Assembly: GCA_942493245.1 (NCBI GenBank)
Contig: OW818685.1
Span: 2,728,001-2,792,000, forward strand
Length of the DNA: 64,000 bases
Origin: DAOPYU01 sp942493245
GTDB lineage: Bacteria; Sumerlaeota; Sumerlaeia; UBA8349
Reading direction: 5' to 3'
Shown here: positions 1 to 8,656 of the stretch, in pieces
How positions within the stretch are numbered: the stretch's first letter is position 1
Layout: each line of letters opens with the position of its first letter
Translations under genes and position numbers: made by a program
Notes under the pieces: model-generated
Told to the model about the DNA's origin: nothing
The model's input: only the letters and a program-made list of their open reading frames with translations
Database searches by the model: none

Positions 1-341
1 CCCTTATTGTCACGCAAAAACTGGGAAAGGGGGTGGTTCTGGCAGAACGTGCAGGTGAAGTTACACCCGACGGTCGCGAGGGAGAGGGAGAACGTCCCGG
101 GAAGAAAATGAAAGAGAGGCTTCTTCTCGATCGGGTCCGGCGTCAACGCCACGCACCGGCCATACACCCGCGACTCCAGACGCCCCGCCTGGTTGAGCCG
201 CACCCGGCAAAGCCCGACTTTCCCGTCCCGGATCACACACCGATGGTGGCACAGGTCGCACACGACCGTGTGTTCCTCCCGTTCGGAAGAACTCCCCGGC
301 GGGTCTGCCAGACGGTGGTATAACAGGGCTTCCCGAGACAT
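1..341 (-). CDS. amrS: AmmeMemoRadiSam system radical SAM enzyme, N-terminal part (runs off window)
   Basis: Translating the minus strand from the ATG at 341 gives 113 open codons that run off the window edge. An N-terminal cysteine cluster (Cys28, Cys31, Cys35, Cys45, within CDLCHHRC) is followed by the radical SAM signature CNFTCTFC (Cys93, Cys97, Cys100), the CxxxCxxC that binds the 4Fe-4S cluster and SAM. This layout, with a zinc-finger-like cluster ahead of the radical SAM motif and the stretch IEKKPLFHFLPG between them, is that of the AmmeMemoRadiSam / pyruvate-formate-lyase-activase-like family. The substrate is not settled for this family. A partner of the same system (protein B, Memo-like) lies at 58587-59888. 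The other frames here are shadows. The C-terminal part is not visible. Confidence 0.88.
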   Translation of the reverse strand, partial: MSREALLYHRLADPPGSSSEREEHTVVCDLCHHRCVIRDGKVGLCRVRLNQAGRLESRVYGRCVALTPDPIEKKPLFHFLPGTFSLSLATVGCNFTCTFCQNHPLSQFLRDNK

Positions 342-681
342 GGGCCACTTCTTTCTATCCGATCCTTCATCCTAAAAACCGCAGTTGAACGCCTATCGTC
401 CGGTTTTTCTTTCAGGCGGGCGAGGACGCCCGCCCTCCCAGAAAGGCCATTTTTATGGGGAGAAAGCGGTTGCCAGGAACGCGCCAACTCAGCTGAGGCC
501 TCACGATGCGCTCTATCTTCATTTTCTCCCCACACGTCCGAGGTGTCAATGGTTCCCCGCGCGATGTGGAAAAATTTCGTCCCTTTACAGAAACACCCGG
601 CCTGGGTTAGGCTCCACCCATCGCGAATCGGCAGGCGCGAAACCGTGGATAAGCGTAACCTGGTGTCAGGACACCCTCAAC
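342..681. other. intergenic region, no gene seen
   Basis: This 340-base spacer separates the divergent amrS and the membrane glycosyltransferase gene. The frame of the downstream gene is open through it, but the translation is low-complexity and has no recognisable domain, so I place the start at 682. It contains a GC-rich hairpin at 415-434, annotated separately. No convincing promoter was found. Confidence 0.5.
415..434. repeat. GC-rich palindrome with 8-bp stem and AGGA loop
   Basis: GGCGGGCG and CGCCCGCC form a perfect 8-bp stem around a 4-base loop. The arms share the GGGCG / CGCCC core of the palindrome cluster at 45639-45748, which suggests one dispersed repeat family in spacers. Confidence 0.7.
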
Positions 682-2571
682 ATGCTGTCTGTCCCTGAAA
701 CTTCTGAATCGCCTCTCTCCCACTCTAAACCGGGAAGGGTCTGGCTCTGGCGTCTCCCTGCCTTGCTGGCGTTTCTGGCGGGTTTGATTTTTTTCGCCTT
801 GAATTGCTGGGATCTGCGCGATTTCCTGATAGACGACGCTTTCATCACCTATCGATTTGGCGCCCGGCTGACGCAGGAGGGCACCCTGCGCTGGAACCTG
901 GCGCCCCTGCCCGGCGGACTGGACGACGCCACACGGCAATTGCTCGAACGGCCAGTCGAAGGGTACACCTCGTTCCTGTCGGTTCTGATCTCCGCCGTTT
1001 TCGTGTTCCTGCGTCTGGACCCGCTGTGCGCGTGGAAAGGATTGGGGATTCTGGCGACTCTCCTGGCTTCCGGCGCTCTTGTCCTGGGAGGCAGCGCCTT
1101 CTGCAGGTCACTGGCGCCCCGGGCCAACCGGGCCTGGATTCCATTGCTTCTGGCAGGAGTCCACCTGGGCCATCCCCTGACTGCGCTCCACGCCATGTCC
1201 GGTATGGAAACCGGTCTGCATGGGGCGCTCCTGTTGGGCATGACCGCTTTGACGCTCCTCATCGTCTCGGATACACAACCGCGCGCCGGATATTTTCGCG
1301 CTCTGGCACTTTGGTTTCTGTTGCTGGGCATGACCCGCCCGGAAAGCCTTCTGTGGGGCGCTCTGGCTGGACTGGGCCTCCTGTTCGCACTTCCCAAACA
1401 ATCCCGCAAGCAACTTGTGCGTTCGACTATCCTGTTCTTCCTGTTGCCCGGCCTGGTCTATTTTCTGTGGCGCTGGAGCTACTTTCACAGTTTTTTTCCC
1501 GCGACCTTTCACGCCAAAGCGGGCGGAAGCGCCCATCCCAGCGGTATGGGACGCCTACACACCTACCTGCCTTCCTACTGGCCCGTCTGGCGCTATCTGC
1601 GCGACAACTGGCTGGGTCTGGGCCTTCTGGCCGAAGTCGCGGTTCTGATCCGCATGGGACTGTTGTGGGTGGACACGCGGGAATCGGGTGCGAAAAAATA
1701 CTGGCAATGTATCTGGAATCGCTGGGTCGTGGCGCTGGTGGCTCTCTTTCTGGGGGCGTTGCTTCCCATTTTCTTCTTTTCGCACGTCTATATGCTCATG
1801 GGATACGGGGACCGTTTCCTCTTTCCCTACGGCCAGACCTTCCTTCTCGTCTTAGTCCTTCCAATCTTCGCCTTCCTGGAAGCGTTCACTCAATCCGGTC
1901 TTCAGGGTTCTCTCATAAAACACCGCGTGTGCGTCTGGATCTCGACCCTGTTGATTGTGGCCCTGATCGGGGTCGGACTCAAAACGTCCGTTTTTGTCTG
2001 GGTTCACAATTTCGGGAAAGACCTTTCCGGCCCAAGTTTTCGCCGGGGCGGGACGTATGCCGTGACCGTCGGGAACCGCCGCTCGGTTCGCGACTACGAG
2101 AAAGTGGGCCGTGCCATCGAACGTATCGCCACCCGAGCGGGTCGCCAGCTCACACTGTTCCACCACAACATGGGCGAACTCTTCTACTACGCCCCCCACT
2201 GGGACTCGATTGACCCGGTTGGTCTGGTTGACATGCCGGTCGCGATAAACGGTTTCAGCCCCGACTACGCCTTTGCCCGCAATCCCGACCTGTTCATCCT
2301 TCCCTCGCGCGACACACGCGAAATCACCGAATACAACTATCTCCACGATCGCACCCAGATTTTTCCCGACATCTCGCGGGCGCTTTATCGGGACGAAAGA
2401 ATGGGCTCCTACCGCTATCTGGGATATGAACCCACCCTGCAATTCGGAGAAAAAGGACGCATGCACTTCCTCATCCGTCAAACTCTGCTGGATGAACTGC
2501 CGGGAATCGAAAACCAATTGAAACAGGAACTGGATCTGCGGATCGAACCGGATTTTGTCTGGGCCAGATAA
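682..2571 (+). CDS. GT-C-type integral membrane glycosyltransferase-like protein
   Basis: This is a 629-aa polytopic membrane protein. After a short N-terminal cytoplasmic stretch and a first membrane span comes DDAFITYRF, followed by RPVEGYTSFL. The acidic pair in the first periplasmic loop plus the EGYT(S/N)FL motif is characteristic of GT-C-fold enzymes that use polyprenyl-phosphate sugars (the ArnT/GT39- and AftB-like group). Numerous hydrophobic helices follow, then a soluble C-terminal domain of about 190 residues that is probably periplasmic. The ATG at 682 is preferred over upstream in-frame starts because AGGA lies 10 bases before it and the upstream translation does not look like protein. 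The sugar and acceptor are unknown. A role in cell-envelope glycan or protein glycosylation is inferred from the fold only. Confidence 0.72.
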   Translation: MLSVPETSESPLSHSKPGRVWLWRLPALLAFLAGLIFFALNCWDLRDFLIDDAFITYRFGARLTQEGTLRWNLAPLPGGLDDATRQLLERPVEGYTSFLSVLISAVFVFLRLDPLCAWKGLGILATLLASGALVLGGSAFCRSLAPRANRAWIPLLLAGVHLGHPLTALHAMSGMETGLHGALLLGMTALTLLIVSDTQPRAGYFRALALWFLLLGMTRPESLLWGALAGLGLLFALPKQSRKQLVRSTILFFLLPGLVYFLWRWSYFHSFFPATFHAKAGGSAHPSGMGRLHTYLPSYWPVWRYLRDNWLGLGLLAEVAVLIRMGLLWVDTRESGAKKYWQCIWNRWVVALVALFLGALLPIFFFSHVYMLMGYGDRFLFPYGQTFLLVLVLPIFAFLEAFTQSGLQGSLIKHRVCVWISTLLIVALIGVGLKTSVFVWVHNFGKDLSGPSFRRGGTYAVTVGNRRSVRDYEKVGRAIERIATRAGRQLTLFHHNMGELFYYAPHWDSIDPVGLVDMPVAINGFSPDYAFARNPDLFILPSRDTREITEYNYLHDRTQIFPDISRALYRDERMGSYRYLGYEPTLQFGEKGRMHFLIRQTLLDELPGIENQLKQELDLRIEPDFVWAR

Positions 2572-2573
2572 GA

Positions 2574-2611
2574 GAACGGCGGCAGCCCCACTTGTGAGCC
2601 TACCGCCGTTC
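2574..2611. terminator. possible bidirectional hairpin between convergent genes
   Basis: GAACGGCGG and CCGCCGTTC form a perfect 9-bp stem around a 20-base loop. It lies just after the glycosyltransferase stop codon and before the stop of the convergent repeat protein. No clear T-run follows on either strand, so termination is an inference from position. Confidence 0.4.
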
Positions 2612-2640
2612 CTCAGAACCCCGTTTTCTCGAAACAAACC

Positions 2641-5600
2641 TCAAGGCGCCGGAGGCGCACTGGTATAAACAAATAAGGCGCCCTGTGTCGGCAGGAACTT
2701 CATCTTGCTCTGGGAAGCCAGACTGATGTGCGCCTCGCCCTGCAGGAACGCTTTCGACTGAATCTTCTTGATCGCGCCCGTGTAGGTGGCTTTTCCGGAT
2801 TCGTCAAATCCCGCATAGAAAATCCCAGACACCAGAGCATCCCCGGAAACCTTTGTTTTGATGTTGTTCACCAGAACCACCATCCGCTCCGGATGATCGG
2901 CATACCCGAGATAACCGCCCTGGAACCCGGACGACGTTTTCTTGGCCCGAGCTTCCAGAATCTTCAGGTCGGCGGGACTTTCAATCAGGCTGACCCGCAC
3001 ATTCCCCTGGAAGAGAACGGTTCCAATCGCCGATTTATAGGAACCAGAGGAAGCGCTGACTTTCGAGGTCAACTTGGCAAAGATCCCTTCCGAAAGGATC
3101 GAACCGCCCTTCACCTGCAGGGTTTTAATCTCGGGCGCGACCAGCAGATCCGGACCGTCCACATCCACATCCCGCGCCGCCGACTGGTCATCCAACGTGT
3201 CCGGCTCGACCAGCCACAATGCCCCGACTCCCGCCAGACTCACCCGCTGGACTTTGGACTTGTCCCGATACGCCTTGGTCGCCGTTTTCAGAGAGTTGAC
3301 GGTCTGCTGGGTCGTCAGGCGCTCGATAACCACGCCCTTCAGCGACATTTTGAGAGGAGTCAGAGGAAGCGCCGAGTCCGAAGTTTGAACCGTGAGACGC
3401 GAGAAAGTCCGGGGAAACGCGGTGGCGTCCTTCAGAGCCGTCACTTTCACCGTCCCCACCTGTCCCGCTTCAAGCCGGCGCAACCCGGCGCTGGCTGTCA
3501 CCGATTTCGCCGTGCCGCTGACCTTCAACAGTTCCACAGGCGCCGCTGACGAGAAAGACGACAGCGCCCCCGTCACTTCGATCGCCGGAATCTCGGCCAC
3601 ATTGCTCAAATACCGCACACCCGGTTTTTCCACCCCCACCGGTTTTCCCTTGAGCGCGGTGATCTTGAGGGAGGGTTTCGTCGTGGTGGCCGTGAACTTC
3701 AACCCGCCGGTCGTACCACTGTCAGTCGGTTCGAGGCCTTTGTAGGTCACCTTGTAGTTGTCCGTTGCCACGGTTTCAGCTACTGCGGAACCCGGGTCCG
3801 GATCGCTCAAGATACTGGCTTCCGCCCCCTCAGCGCTCTTCGCCGCCATCAACCAGTACCAGTACGTCACTCCGGGTACCACGCTGTCATCTATAAAAGC
3901 AGTGGCCGGAATCCACCCACTCAACGCCGTCCGTTCCCCATCGAGTGATCCGGCGCGCCAGACCTGATAGTGGGTTGCGCTCGTGACAGCATCCCAGGAA
4001 ACCTCGACCTTGTAGGTAGACTCATTGTCCGTGGCCCGGATATTCCCCGGCGCGGCGGTCGCAAAATGCGCCGTCAGGCTCTTGTCCGAATCCATGACCA
4101 GCACAAGGGGGTTGAGCGTCCCGGTGGTGGAGCCACTCCACTCCTCGAACCGATACCCATCGGCGGGCAGGGCCGTCAGGGTCACCGTCGTACCATGCAG
4201 GTAGGTGTTCTGGTTCGGCTGCGCCTGGACCGAACCGTTCTCGGCCTGAATCGTCAGGGTGTACTCGTTCGGGGCAAAGTTTGCGGTCACCGTCTTGGTC
4301 GAATCCATCGTCAGGAACAGCGGATTGAGAACGCTGGGGGCGGAACCCGTCCACCCGGTAAAATGGTAACCCGTGTCGGGCGTCGCGGTCAGGGTCACCG
4401 TCGTGCCATGCGCATAAACCGGCAGGTTGGGCTGGACGTCCACCGAACCGTTCTGGGCCAGAACCGTCAAAGTATAACCATTGCCCGCAAAATTCGCCTG
4501 AATCGTCTTGTCCGAATCCATGACAATCTGAATGGGATTGTCATTATCGGCAATCGAGCCACTCCACTCCGTAAAGTGGTAACCCGCATCCGAGAGCGCA
4601 GTCAACGTGACTGTCGTGCCACGCGGGTAAGTGGCCAGCAAGGGGAAAATCTCAACGGTCCCATTTTCGGCTTCGATGTTCAGAACATACTCGTCGAGGG
4701 TAAAATTGGCCTGGATCGTTTTGTTGGTGTTCATATTGATCGTAAGCGGACTGAGCGTTCCCGTGGCGTCCCCGCTCCACCCCGTGAAGTGATAACCCAG
4801 GTTCGGAGTCGCCGTCAGCGTCACCGTCGTTCCCCGGGGGAAAGTGGGACCCGTGGGAGAAACATCCACCGTACCATTTTCAGCCAATACAACCAGATCG
4901 CAGAACCCGTCCGGATCGAAATTGGCCGTAATCGTTTTGGTCGAATCCACCGTAATCAGAACCGGATTGACAAGCGCCTGCGTCGTTGGGAGATCCCCCG
5001 TCCAACCCATAAACACAGAATCCGAGTCGGGAACAGCGGTCAGGGTCACGGTCGTCCCGGCGCTGAACACCGTTCCCTGCGGATTCAACGTGACAGCGCC
5101 GCCCCCTTCCCCGGCGGTCAAAACCGTCAGGGGGTACGTCACAGTGGAACGCTTGTCGAAGTCGGCAATCAACGTCTTGTCCGCATCAAGGGTGATCGCA
5201 AGCGGGTTGGTTGTTTCCATGAGCGGCGGCACATCGCCCAGCCACCCGACAAAAGCGGAACCGGCTCCAGGCGTCGCGGTCACCGTCACCACGGCGCCAT
5301 GCGTGTACTTTCCATCCGCCGACGCCGGGTCTGGCGTCACTGTCCCGTCCCCCTTCTTCTGGAGGGTCAGGGTGTGTTTCTGTTGCGAAATCAAAACAAA
5401 GCGGGCCGTGACCGTCCGATTGGCGCTCATCACCACCTGTGTCTCAGTTGTCGAACCCGAGGCGTCACCCAGCCATTCCTCGAACACATACCCTCCGGCG
5501 GGAGTCGCCGTGAGCGTCACGGTCGTGTTGTCATCATAGAGATTATCCGCACTGAAGGGATTCGGGGTCACCGTACCTCCTACCGTCGGATCCACCAGAA

Positions 5601-7707
5601 GGGTCAGGTACTTTTTCCCGGACGGCAACGGCTTGAAAGTTCCCCGGATGTTCAAATTATCGAGCATCTGAACCGACCGGGTGGGCGCGGTATCCGTGGA
5701 AACCCCATCGAACCAACCGGCGAAGTACCACCCGGCGGCTTCCACCGCTTCCAGCGTCACCAGGGCTCCCATTTCATACGTCGAGTCCGCACTCGCGGGG
5801 GTTGGCGTCAGGGTTCCTTCCCCCTTCCGGGTCAATTGCAACGTGTAGCGGGGAATCAACGCAAAGTTGGCCGTGACGATCTTATCCGAATTCATGACCA
5901 CGGTCACCGTCCGGGCCGTTCCCGTCACGCCGCCCGACCAGTTCACAAACCGATACCCCGGCGCCGGAGTAGCCGTCAGTTCGACGAGCGAGCCGTAGGT
6001 ATAGGAAGTGGCGTCCGGATTGCGGCTGATACTCCCGCCCTCGAGTGGGGCGCTCAGGGTCGTCAGATTGAATTGCGTTTGTTTGTCTATAAAAGCAGCC
6101 GTAAGCGACTTGTTGCTGTCCATGGTCAAGGTCAGGGGATTCGAGGTTTCCTGCCCGGCGGGCACATCGCCCAGCCAGCCCGCGAAATCGGAATTCGCCG
6201 CCGGACTCGCCGTCAAGGTCACCAGGCTCCCTGGAATGTACTGTGTCAGGTCGGGAGCGATATCCACCGTCCCCGTACCCGTGCCCGTTTTCCCAACCGA
6301 CAGCGTGTAGAAGGAGGGCGGATTTTCCACAAAAACAGCCGTGAGCGATTTGTTGCTGTTCATCAGGAGCGTCAATGGATTCGAAGTTTCCTGTCCGGCA
6401 GGAACATCGCCCGTCCACTTCGAGAACTTGTAATCCGCCGCCGGAATCGCCGTCAAGACGACACTCTGACCATCGCCATACCAGGTCTGGTCCGGAAGCA
6501 GAGCGATTGAACCATTAACCGCCGTTGTGGAGAGTTGCCACTGTAACGCCCCATAAGTCGCCGCAATCACACGGGTCTGGTTCTTCTGGACCGTCACGGT
6601 CTGATTCGGAGGGGTCGTCCACCCGGCGGCGGTGTTGAATTCAACCACATGACTCCCCACGCGGAAAGTCACCGTCTCGCCGCTCTCGTGCCACAGATCC
6701 CGAGGCTCGGTTGTCACACGCCACAAGGCCCCCGCCGGTATGGCTTCGGCGGGCAGGAGGTTCACCTGAAGGAAGCCGATGTCCTCGGCAACCGCCAGCG
6801 TGTGACCGCCACCCGCCGCGATGGTCAAATACCCCAGGTTGGGCGCGGGAACATCACAGCGTCCATCCTCGTTGTACCCCCACGCGACCACTTCGCCGGT
6901 GGATTTGAGTGCAACACTGTGGCTCCCCCCCGCCGCAATCGCCACAAAACCCGTATTCGGACTTGGGAGATTGCATTGGCCGTGGGTGTTGCTTCCCCAT
7001 GCGACAATCGAGCCATCCGTCTTCAATCCCAGACTGTGACTTCCTCCCGCCGCAATCGCCGAAAACAACGTGTTGGGGGCGGGTACCGTGGTCTGACCGC
7101 TGGTATTCTGTCCCCAGGCCACCACCGACCCATCGGTCTTCAATCCCAGACTGTGATACCCCCCCGCCGCGACCGCCTTGAAACCGGAATTAGGATCTGG
7201 AACGGAGCACTGATCGTTGCCGTTGTACCCCCAGGCGGCAATCGAGCCTGTGGATCTCAACGCCAGACTGTGAAACAGACCTCCCGAGACGGCCGTAAAC
7301 CCTGCATTGGGCGCCGGTACCAGCAGTTCGCCATTGGCGTTCACTCCCCAAGCGGCAATGGAACCATCCGACTGCCGGATCGCCAGACTGTGATTTCCCC
7401 CCGCCGAAATGGCTTGAAAACCGCTATTGGGACTGGGAATCGCCCCTTTGTTGTCGCCGGTATCCCCGAACACAAGCACCGAACCGTCCTGCTTGAGCGC
7501 CAGACTGTGGTACTGCCCGCCTGCGACCGTCAGGAAATTCTCATTCGGAGAAGGCAGATTACACTGCCCGTAATTGTTCGATCCCCAGGCAAGAATAGAA
7601 CCCGGCGTGGCAGCCATCCCTTTCGCAGAACCCATCGCAAAAAACAACGCGCATAAAGTCAGGAGGATCGAGATGGACCTGATACGGATTACCGGGCGTC
7701 TGGACAT
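2641..7707 (-). CDS. secreted RCC1 beta-propeller / InlB-type repeat protein
   Basis: This 1688-aa protein begins with a Sec signal peptide (charged start, hydrophobic core, cleavage near residue 32). Residues about 38-311 hold seven RCC1-type repeats of about 39 residues, each like AAGGxHSLxLKxDGSxxAWG, which would make one seven-bladed propeller. After a linker domain, residues about 387-1219 hold eleven repeats of 70-80 residues with the divergent InlB B-repeat pattern (GTTVTLTATP, GYxFxxWSG, MDSDKxxTANF). A fibronectin III-like segment follows (VSWDAVTSATHYQVWRAG), then about 370 residues of unrecognised beta-rich sequence. No LPxTG, PEP-CTERM or T9SS sorting signal is visible at the C-terminus. 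AAGGAG lies 12 bases before the ATG. Such proteins are usually surface-exposed or adhesive; binding partner and function are unknown. Confidence 0.88.
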   Translation of the reverse strand: MSRRPVIRIRSISILLTLCALFFAMGSAKGMAATPGSILAWGSNNYGQCNLPSPNENFLTVAGGQYHSLALKQDGSVLVFGDTGDNKGAIPSPNSGFQAISAGGNHSLAIRQSDGSIAAWGVNANGELLVPAPNAGFTAVSGGLFHSLALRSTGSIAAWGYNGNDQCSVPDPNSGFKAVAAGGYHSLGLKTDGSVVAWGQNTSGQTTVPAPNTLFSAIAAGGSHSLGLKTDGSIVAWGSNTHGQCNLPSPNTGFVAIAAGGSHSVALKSTGEVVAWGYNEDGRCDVPAPNLGYLTIAAGGGHTLAVAEDIGFLQVNLLPAEAIPAGALWRVTTEPRDLWHESGETVTFRVGSHVVEFNTAAGWTTPPNQTVTVQKNQTRVIAATYGALQWQLSTTAVNGSIALLPDQTWYGDGQSVVLTAIPAADYKFSKWTGDVPAGQETSNPLTLLMNSNKSLTAVFVENPPSFYTLSVGKTGTGTGTVDIAPDLTQYIPGSLVTLTASPAANSDFAGWLGDVPAGQETSNPLTLTMDSNKSLTAAFIDKQTQFNLTTLSAPLEGGSISRNPDATSYTYGSLVELTATPAPGYRFVNWSGGVTGTARTVTVVMNSDKIVTANFALIPRYTLQLTRKGEGTLTPTPASADSTYEMGALVTLEAVEAAGWYFAGWFDGVSTDTAPTRSVQMLDNLNIRGTFKPLPSGKKYLTLLVDPTVGGTVTPNPFSADNLYDDNTTVTLTATPAGGYVFEEWLGDASGSTTETQVVMSANRTVTARFVLISQQKHTLTLQKKGDGTVTPDPASADGKYTHGAVVTVTATPGAGSAFVGWLGDVPPLMETTNPLAITLDADKTLIADFDKRSTVTYPLTVLTAGEGGGAVTLNPQGTVFSAGTTVTLTAVPDSDSVFMGWTGDLPTTQALVNPVLITVDSTKTITANFDPDGFCDLVVLAENGTVDVSPTGPTFPRGTTVTLTATPNLGYHFTGWSGDATGTLSPLTINMNTNKTIQANFTLDEYVLNIEAENGTVEIFPLLATYPRGTTVTLTALSDAGYHFTEWSGSIADNDNPIQIVMDSDKTIQANFAGNGYTLTVLAQNGSVDVQPNLPVYAHGTTVTLTATPDTGYHFTGWTGSAPSVLNPLFLTMDSTKTVTANFAPNEYTLTIQAENGSVQAQPNQNTYLHGTTVTLTALPADGYRFEEWSGSTTGTLNPLVLVMDSDKSLTAHFATAAPGNIRATDNESTYKVEVSWDAVTSATHYQVWRAGSLDGERTALSGWIPATAFIDDSVVPGVTYWYWLMAAKSAEGAEASILSDPDPGSAVAETVATDNYKVTYKGLEPTDSGTTGGLKFTATTTKPSLKITALKGKPVGVEKPGVRYLSNVAEIPAIEVTGALSSFSSAAPVELLKVSGTAKSVTASAGLRRLEAGQVGTVKVTALKDATAFPRTFSRLTVQTSDSALPLTPLKMSLKGVVIERLTTQQTVNSLKTATKAYRDKSKVQRVSLAGVGALWLVEPDTLDDQSAARDVDVDGPDLLVAPEIKTLQVKGGSILSEGIFAKLTSKVSASSGSYKSAIGTVLFQGNVRVSLIESPADLKILEARAKKTSSGFQGGYLGYADHPERMVVLVNNIKTKVSGDALVSGIFYAGFDESGKATYTGAIKKIQSKAFLQGEAHISLASQSKMKFLPTQGALFVYTSAPPAP
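4050..6546 (-). repeat. eleven tandem InlB-type repeat units, 210-240 bp each
   Basis: Eleven tandem units encode 70-80-residue InlB-like modules. Units near 6100-6180 and 6330-6420 are almost identical at DNA level, as are several units between 4050 and 4870. This suggests recent expansion by unequal exchange. Confidence 0.8.
6792..7599 (-). repeat. seven tandem RCC1-encoding repeats, about 117 bp each
   Basis: This part of the large gene encodes seven consecutive 39-residue RCC1 repeats. Neighbouring units keep recurring blocks such as CGCCAGACTGTG and CCCGCCGCAATCGCC, which points to unit duplication. Confidence 0.8.
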
Positions 7708-7904
7708 TTCTTAAGAGGTCTCCTTGGAACATAATTGAATGAGTACCCAACCGAGGTTCTGCCCCATTCGACAAACTTCTTCCATTTATAGTATCGCACG
7801 AGTGAAAAGGCGTTTCCAGAAGATTTCCCGCGTTCGGGAAATTTTGACCGGAGCCAGAGGGGAAAGCTGGGAATGAATTCCAGATTGCGGAAACCCCCCA
7901 ACAG

Positions 7905-7943
7905 AAAAAAGTCCCGACTTTCTCAAAAAGAAAGTCGGGACTT
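7905..7943 (-). terminator. strong rho-independent terminator after tRNA-fMet / rpmE
   Basis: A 15-bp perfect stem (AAGTCCCGACTTTCT paired with its complement at 7929-7943) with a 5-base loop is followed on the minus strand by a run of six Us (A-run at 7905-7910). It lies 37 bases past the 3' end of the tRNA. It would also separate the minus-strand tRNA transcript from the downstream repeat-protein gene. Confidence 0.93.
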
Positions 7944-7979
7944 CACTTTGCCGCCGAACCCTTGGCTCGACAGGTTATT

Positions 7980-8055
7980 TGGTAGCGGGGGCCGGACTCG
8001 AACCGACGACCTTTGGGTTATGAGCCCAACGAGCTGCCAACTGCTCCACCCCGCG
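7980..8055 (-). tRNA. initiator tRNA-Met (anticodon CAT)
   Basis: The minus strand folds into a complete 76-base cloverleaf with an encoded CCA. The anticodon loop CTCATAA is held by a stem ending in three consecutive G:C pairs (GGG/CCC), the A11:U24 pair is present, and position 1 (C) does not pair with position 72 (U). All three are initiator hallmarks. C1 opposite U72 replaces the more usual C1-A72 mismatch. The gene follows rpmE on the same strand and precedes a strong terminator, so the two may be cotranscribed. Confidence 0.95.
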
Positions 8056-8153
8056 TCGTTTACACATTTGTAACCTTACACCGCCGAACCTCCCAACGCA
8101 AGCCTTAAATTTTTAATTTTTCAGGCTTTTCGGGAGAAAACGCTCCGACCCGC

Positions 8154-8417
8154 TTATTTTTCTTCCTTGGCGGGCATGAACTTGGCGAAGCGTTTCTGGA
8201 ACTTCTCGACGCGTCCGGTGGTATCGATGAAGGTCTGCTTCTCGGTGAAGAAGGGGTGGCAGCTCGAGCACGTTTCCAACACCACGGTGGGGTATTCTTT
8301 GCCCTCGAACACTTCCACTTTGCTATCGAGTTTCGTGGACGAGTTGAGCCACTTGGTGTTACACGAAGCGCAACGATACTGCACGAGCCCTTCTTCCGGA
8401 TGAATTCCCTTTTTCAT
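8154..8417 (-). CDS. rpmE: 50S ribosomal protein L31, zinc-binding type
   Basis: This 87-aa protein begins MKKGIHPE, the standard L31 start, and carries two CxxC pairs: Cys16/Cys19 in CASC and Cys50/Cys53 in CSSCHPFFT. These form the zinc site of the type A (C+) form of L31. It is longer than the usual 66-75 residues because of a charged C-terminal tail (KFQKRFAKFMPAKEEK). AGGGAG lies 11 bases before the ATG. It sits in the large ribosomal subunit at the central protuberance. The tRNA-fMet gene follows about 100 bases downstream, and metG diverges upstream. Confidence 0.96.
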   Translation of the reverse strand: MKKGIHPEEGLVQYRCASCNTKWLNSSTKLDSKVEVFEGKEYPTVVLETCSSCHPFFTEKQTFIDTTGRVEKFQKRFAKFMPAKEEK

Positions 8418-8573
8418 GACAGGCTTGACTCCCTGTGGTCAAATGTTTTCCCAGCGGCGCCGCTTCACGGTGTTGATTTCCAGCGACTTCCCGCTCTTTC
8501 CCGCCCTGTCCCGTCAGCTACCGGCACACGGCAAGATTCGGAATATGCCTGTTTTGGAACCGTCTGTCAAGCA

Positions 8574-8606
8574 TGAAAGATAATTGCTGCATTTTTTTAT
8601 CTTTCA
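8574..8606. promoter_or_regulatory. 10-bp inverted repeat in the metG leader
   Basis: TGAAAGATAA and TTATCTTTCA form a perfect 10-bp inverted repeat with a 13-base spacer, 51 bases upstream of the metG start. It could be a protein-binding operator or an AU-rich leader hairpin. A GATAAT-like -10 element overlaps its left arm. I cannot assign a regulator. Confidence 0.45.
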
Positions 8607-8656
8607 CGGTAAAAACAGTCGAGAATTTAGCCCGGGAGGCAATCCAGATACCCCTC

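Noticed and set aside
3970..6510. 846-codon plus-strand open frame
   Set aside because: It is antisense to the InlB-repeat region; its length comes from the repeated high-GC units and the product is Arg-rich low-complexity sequence.
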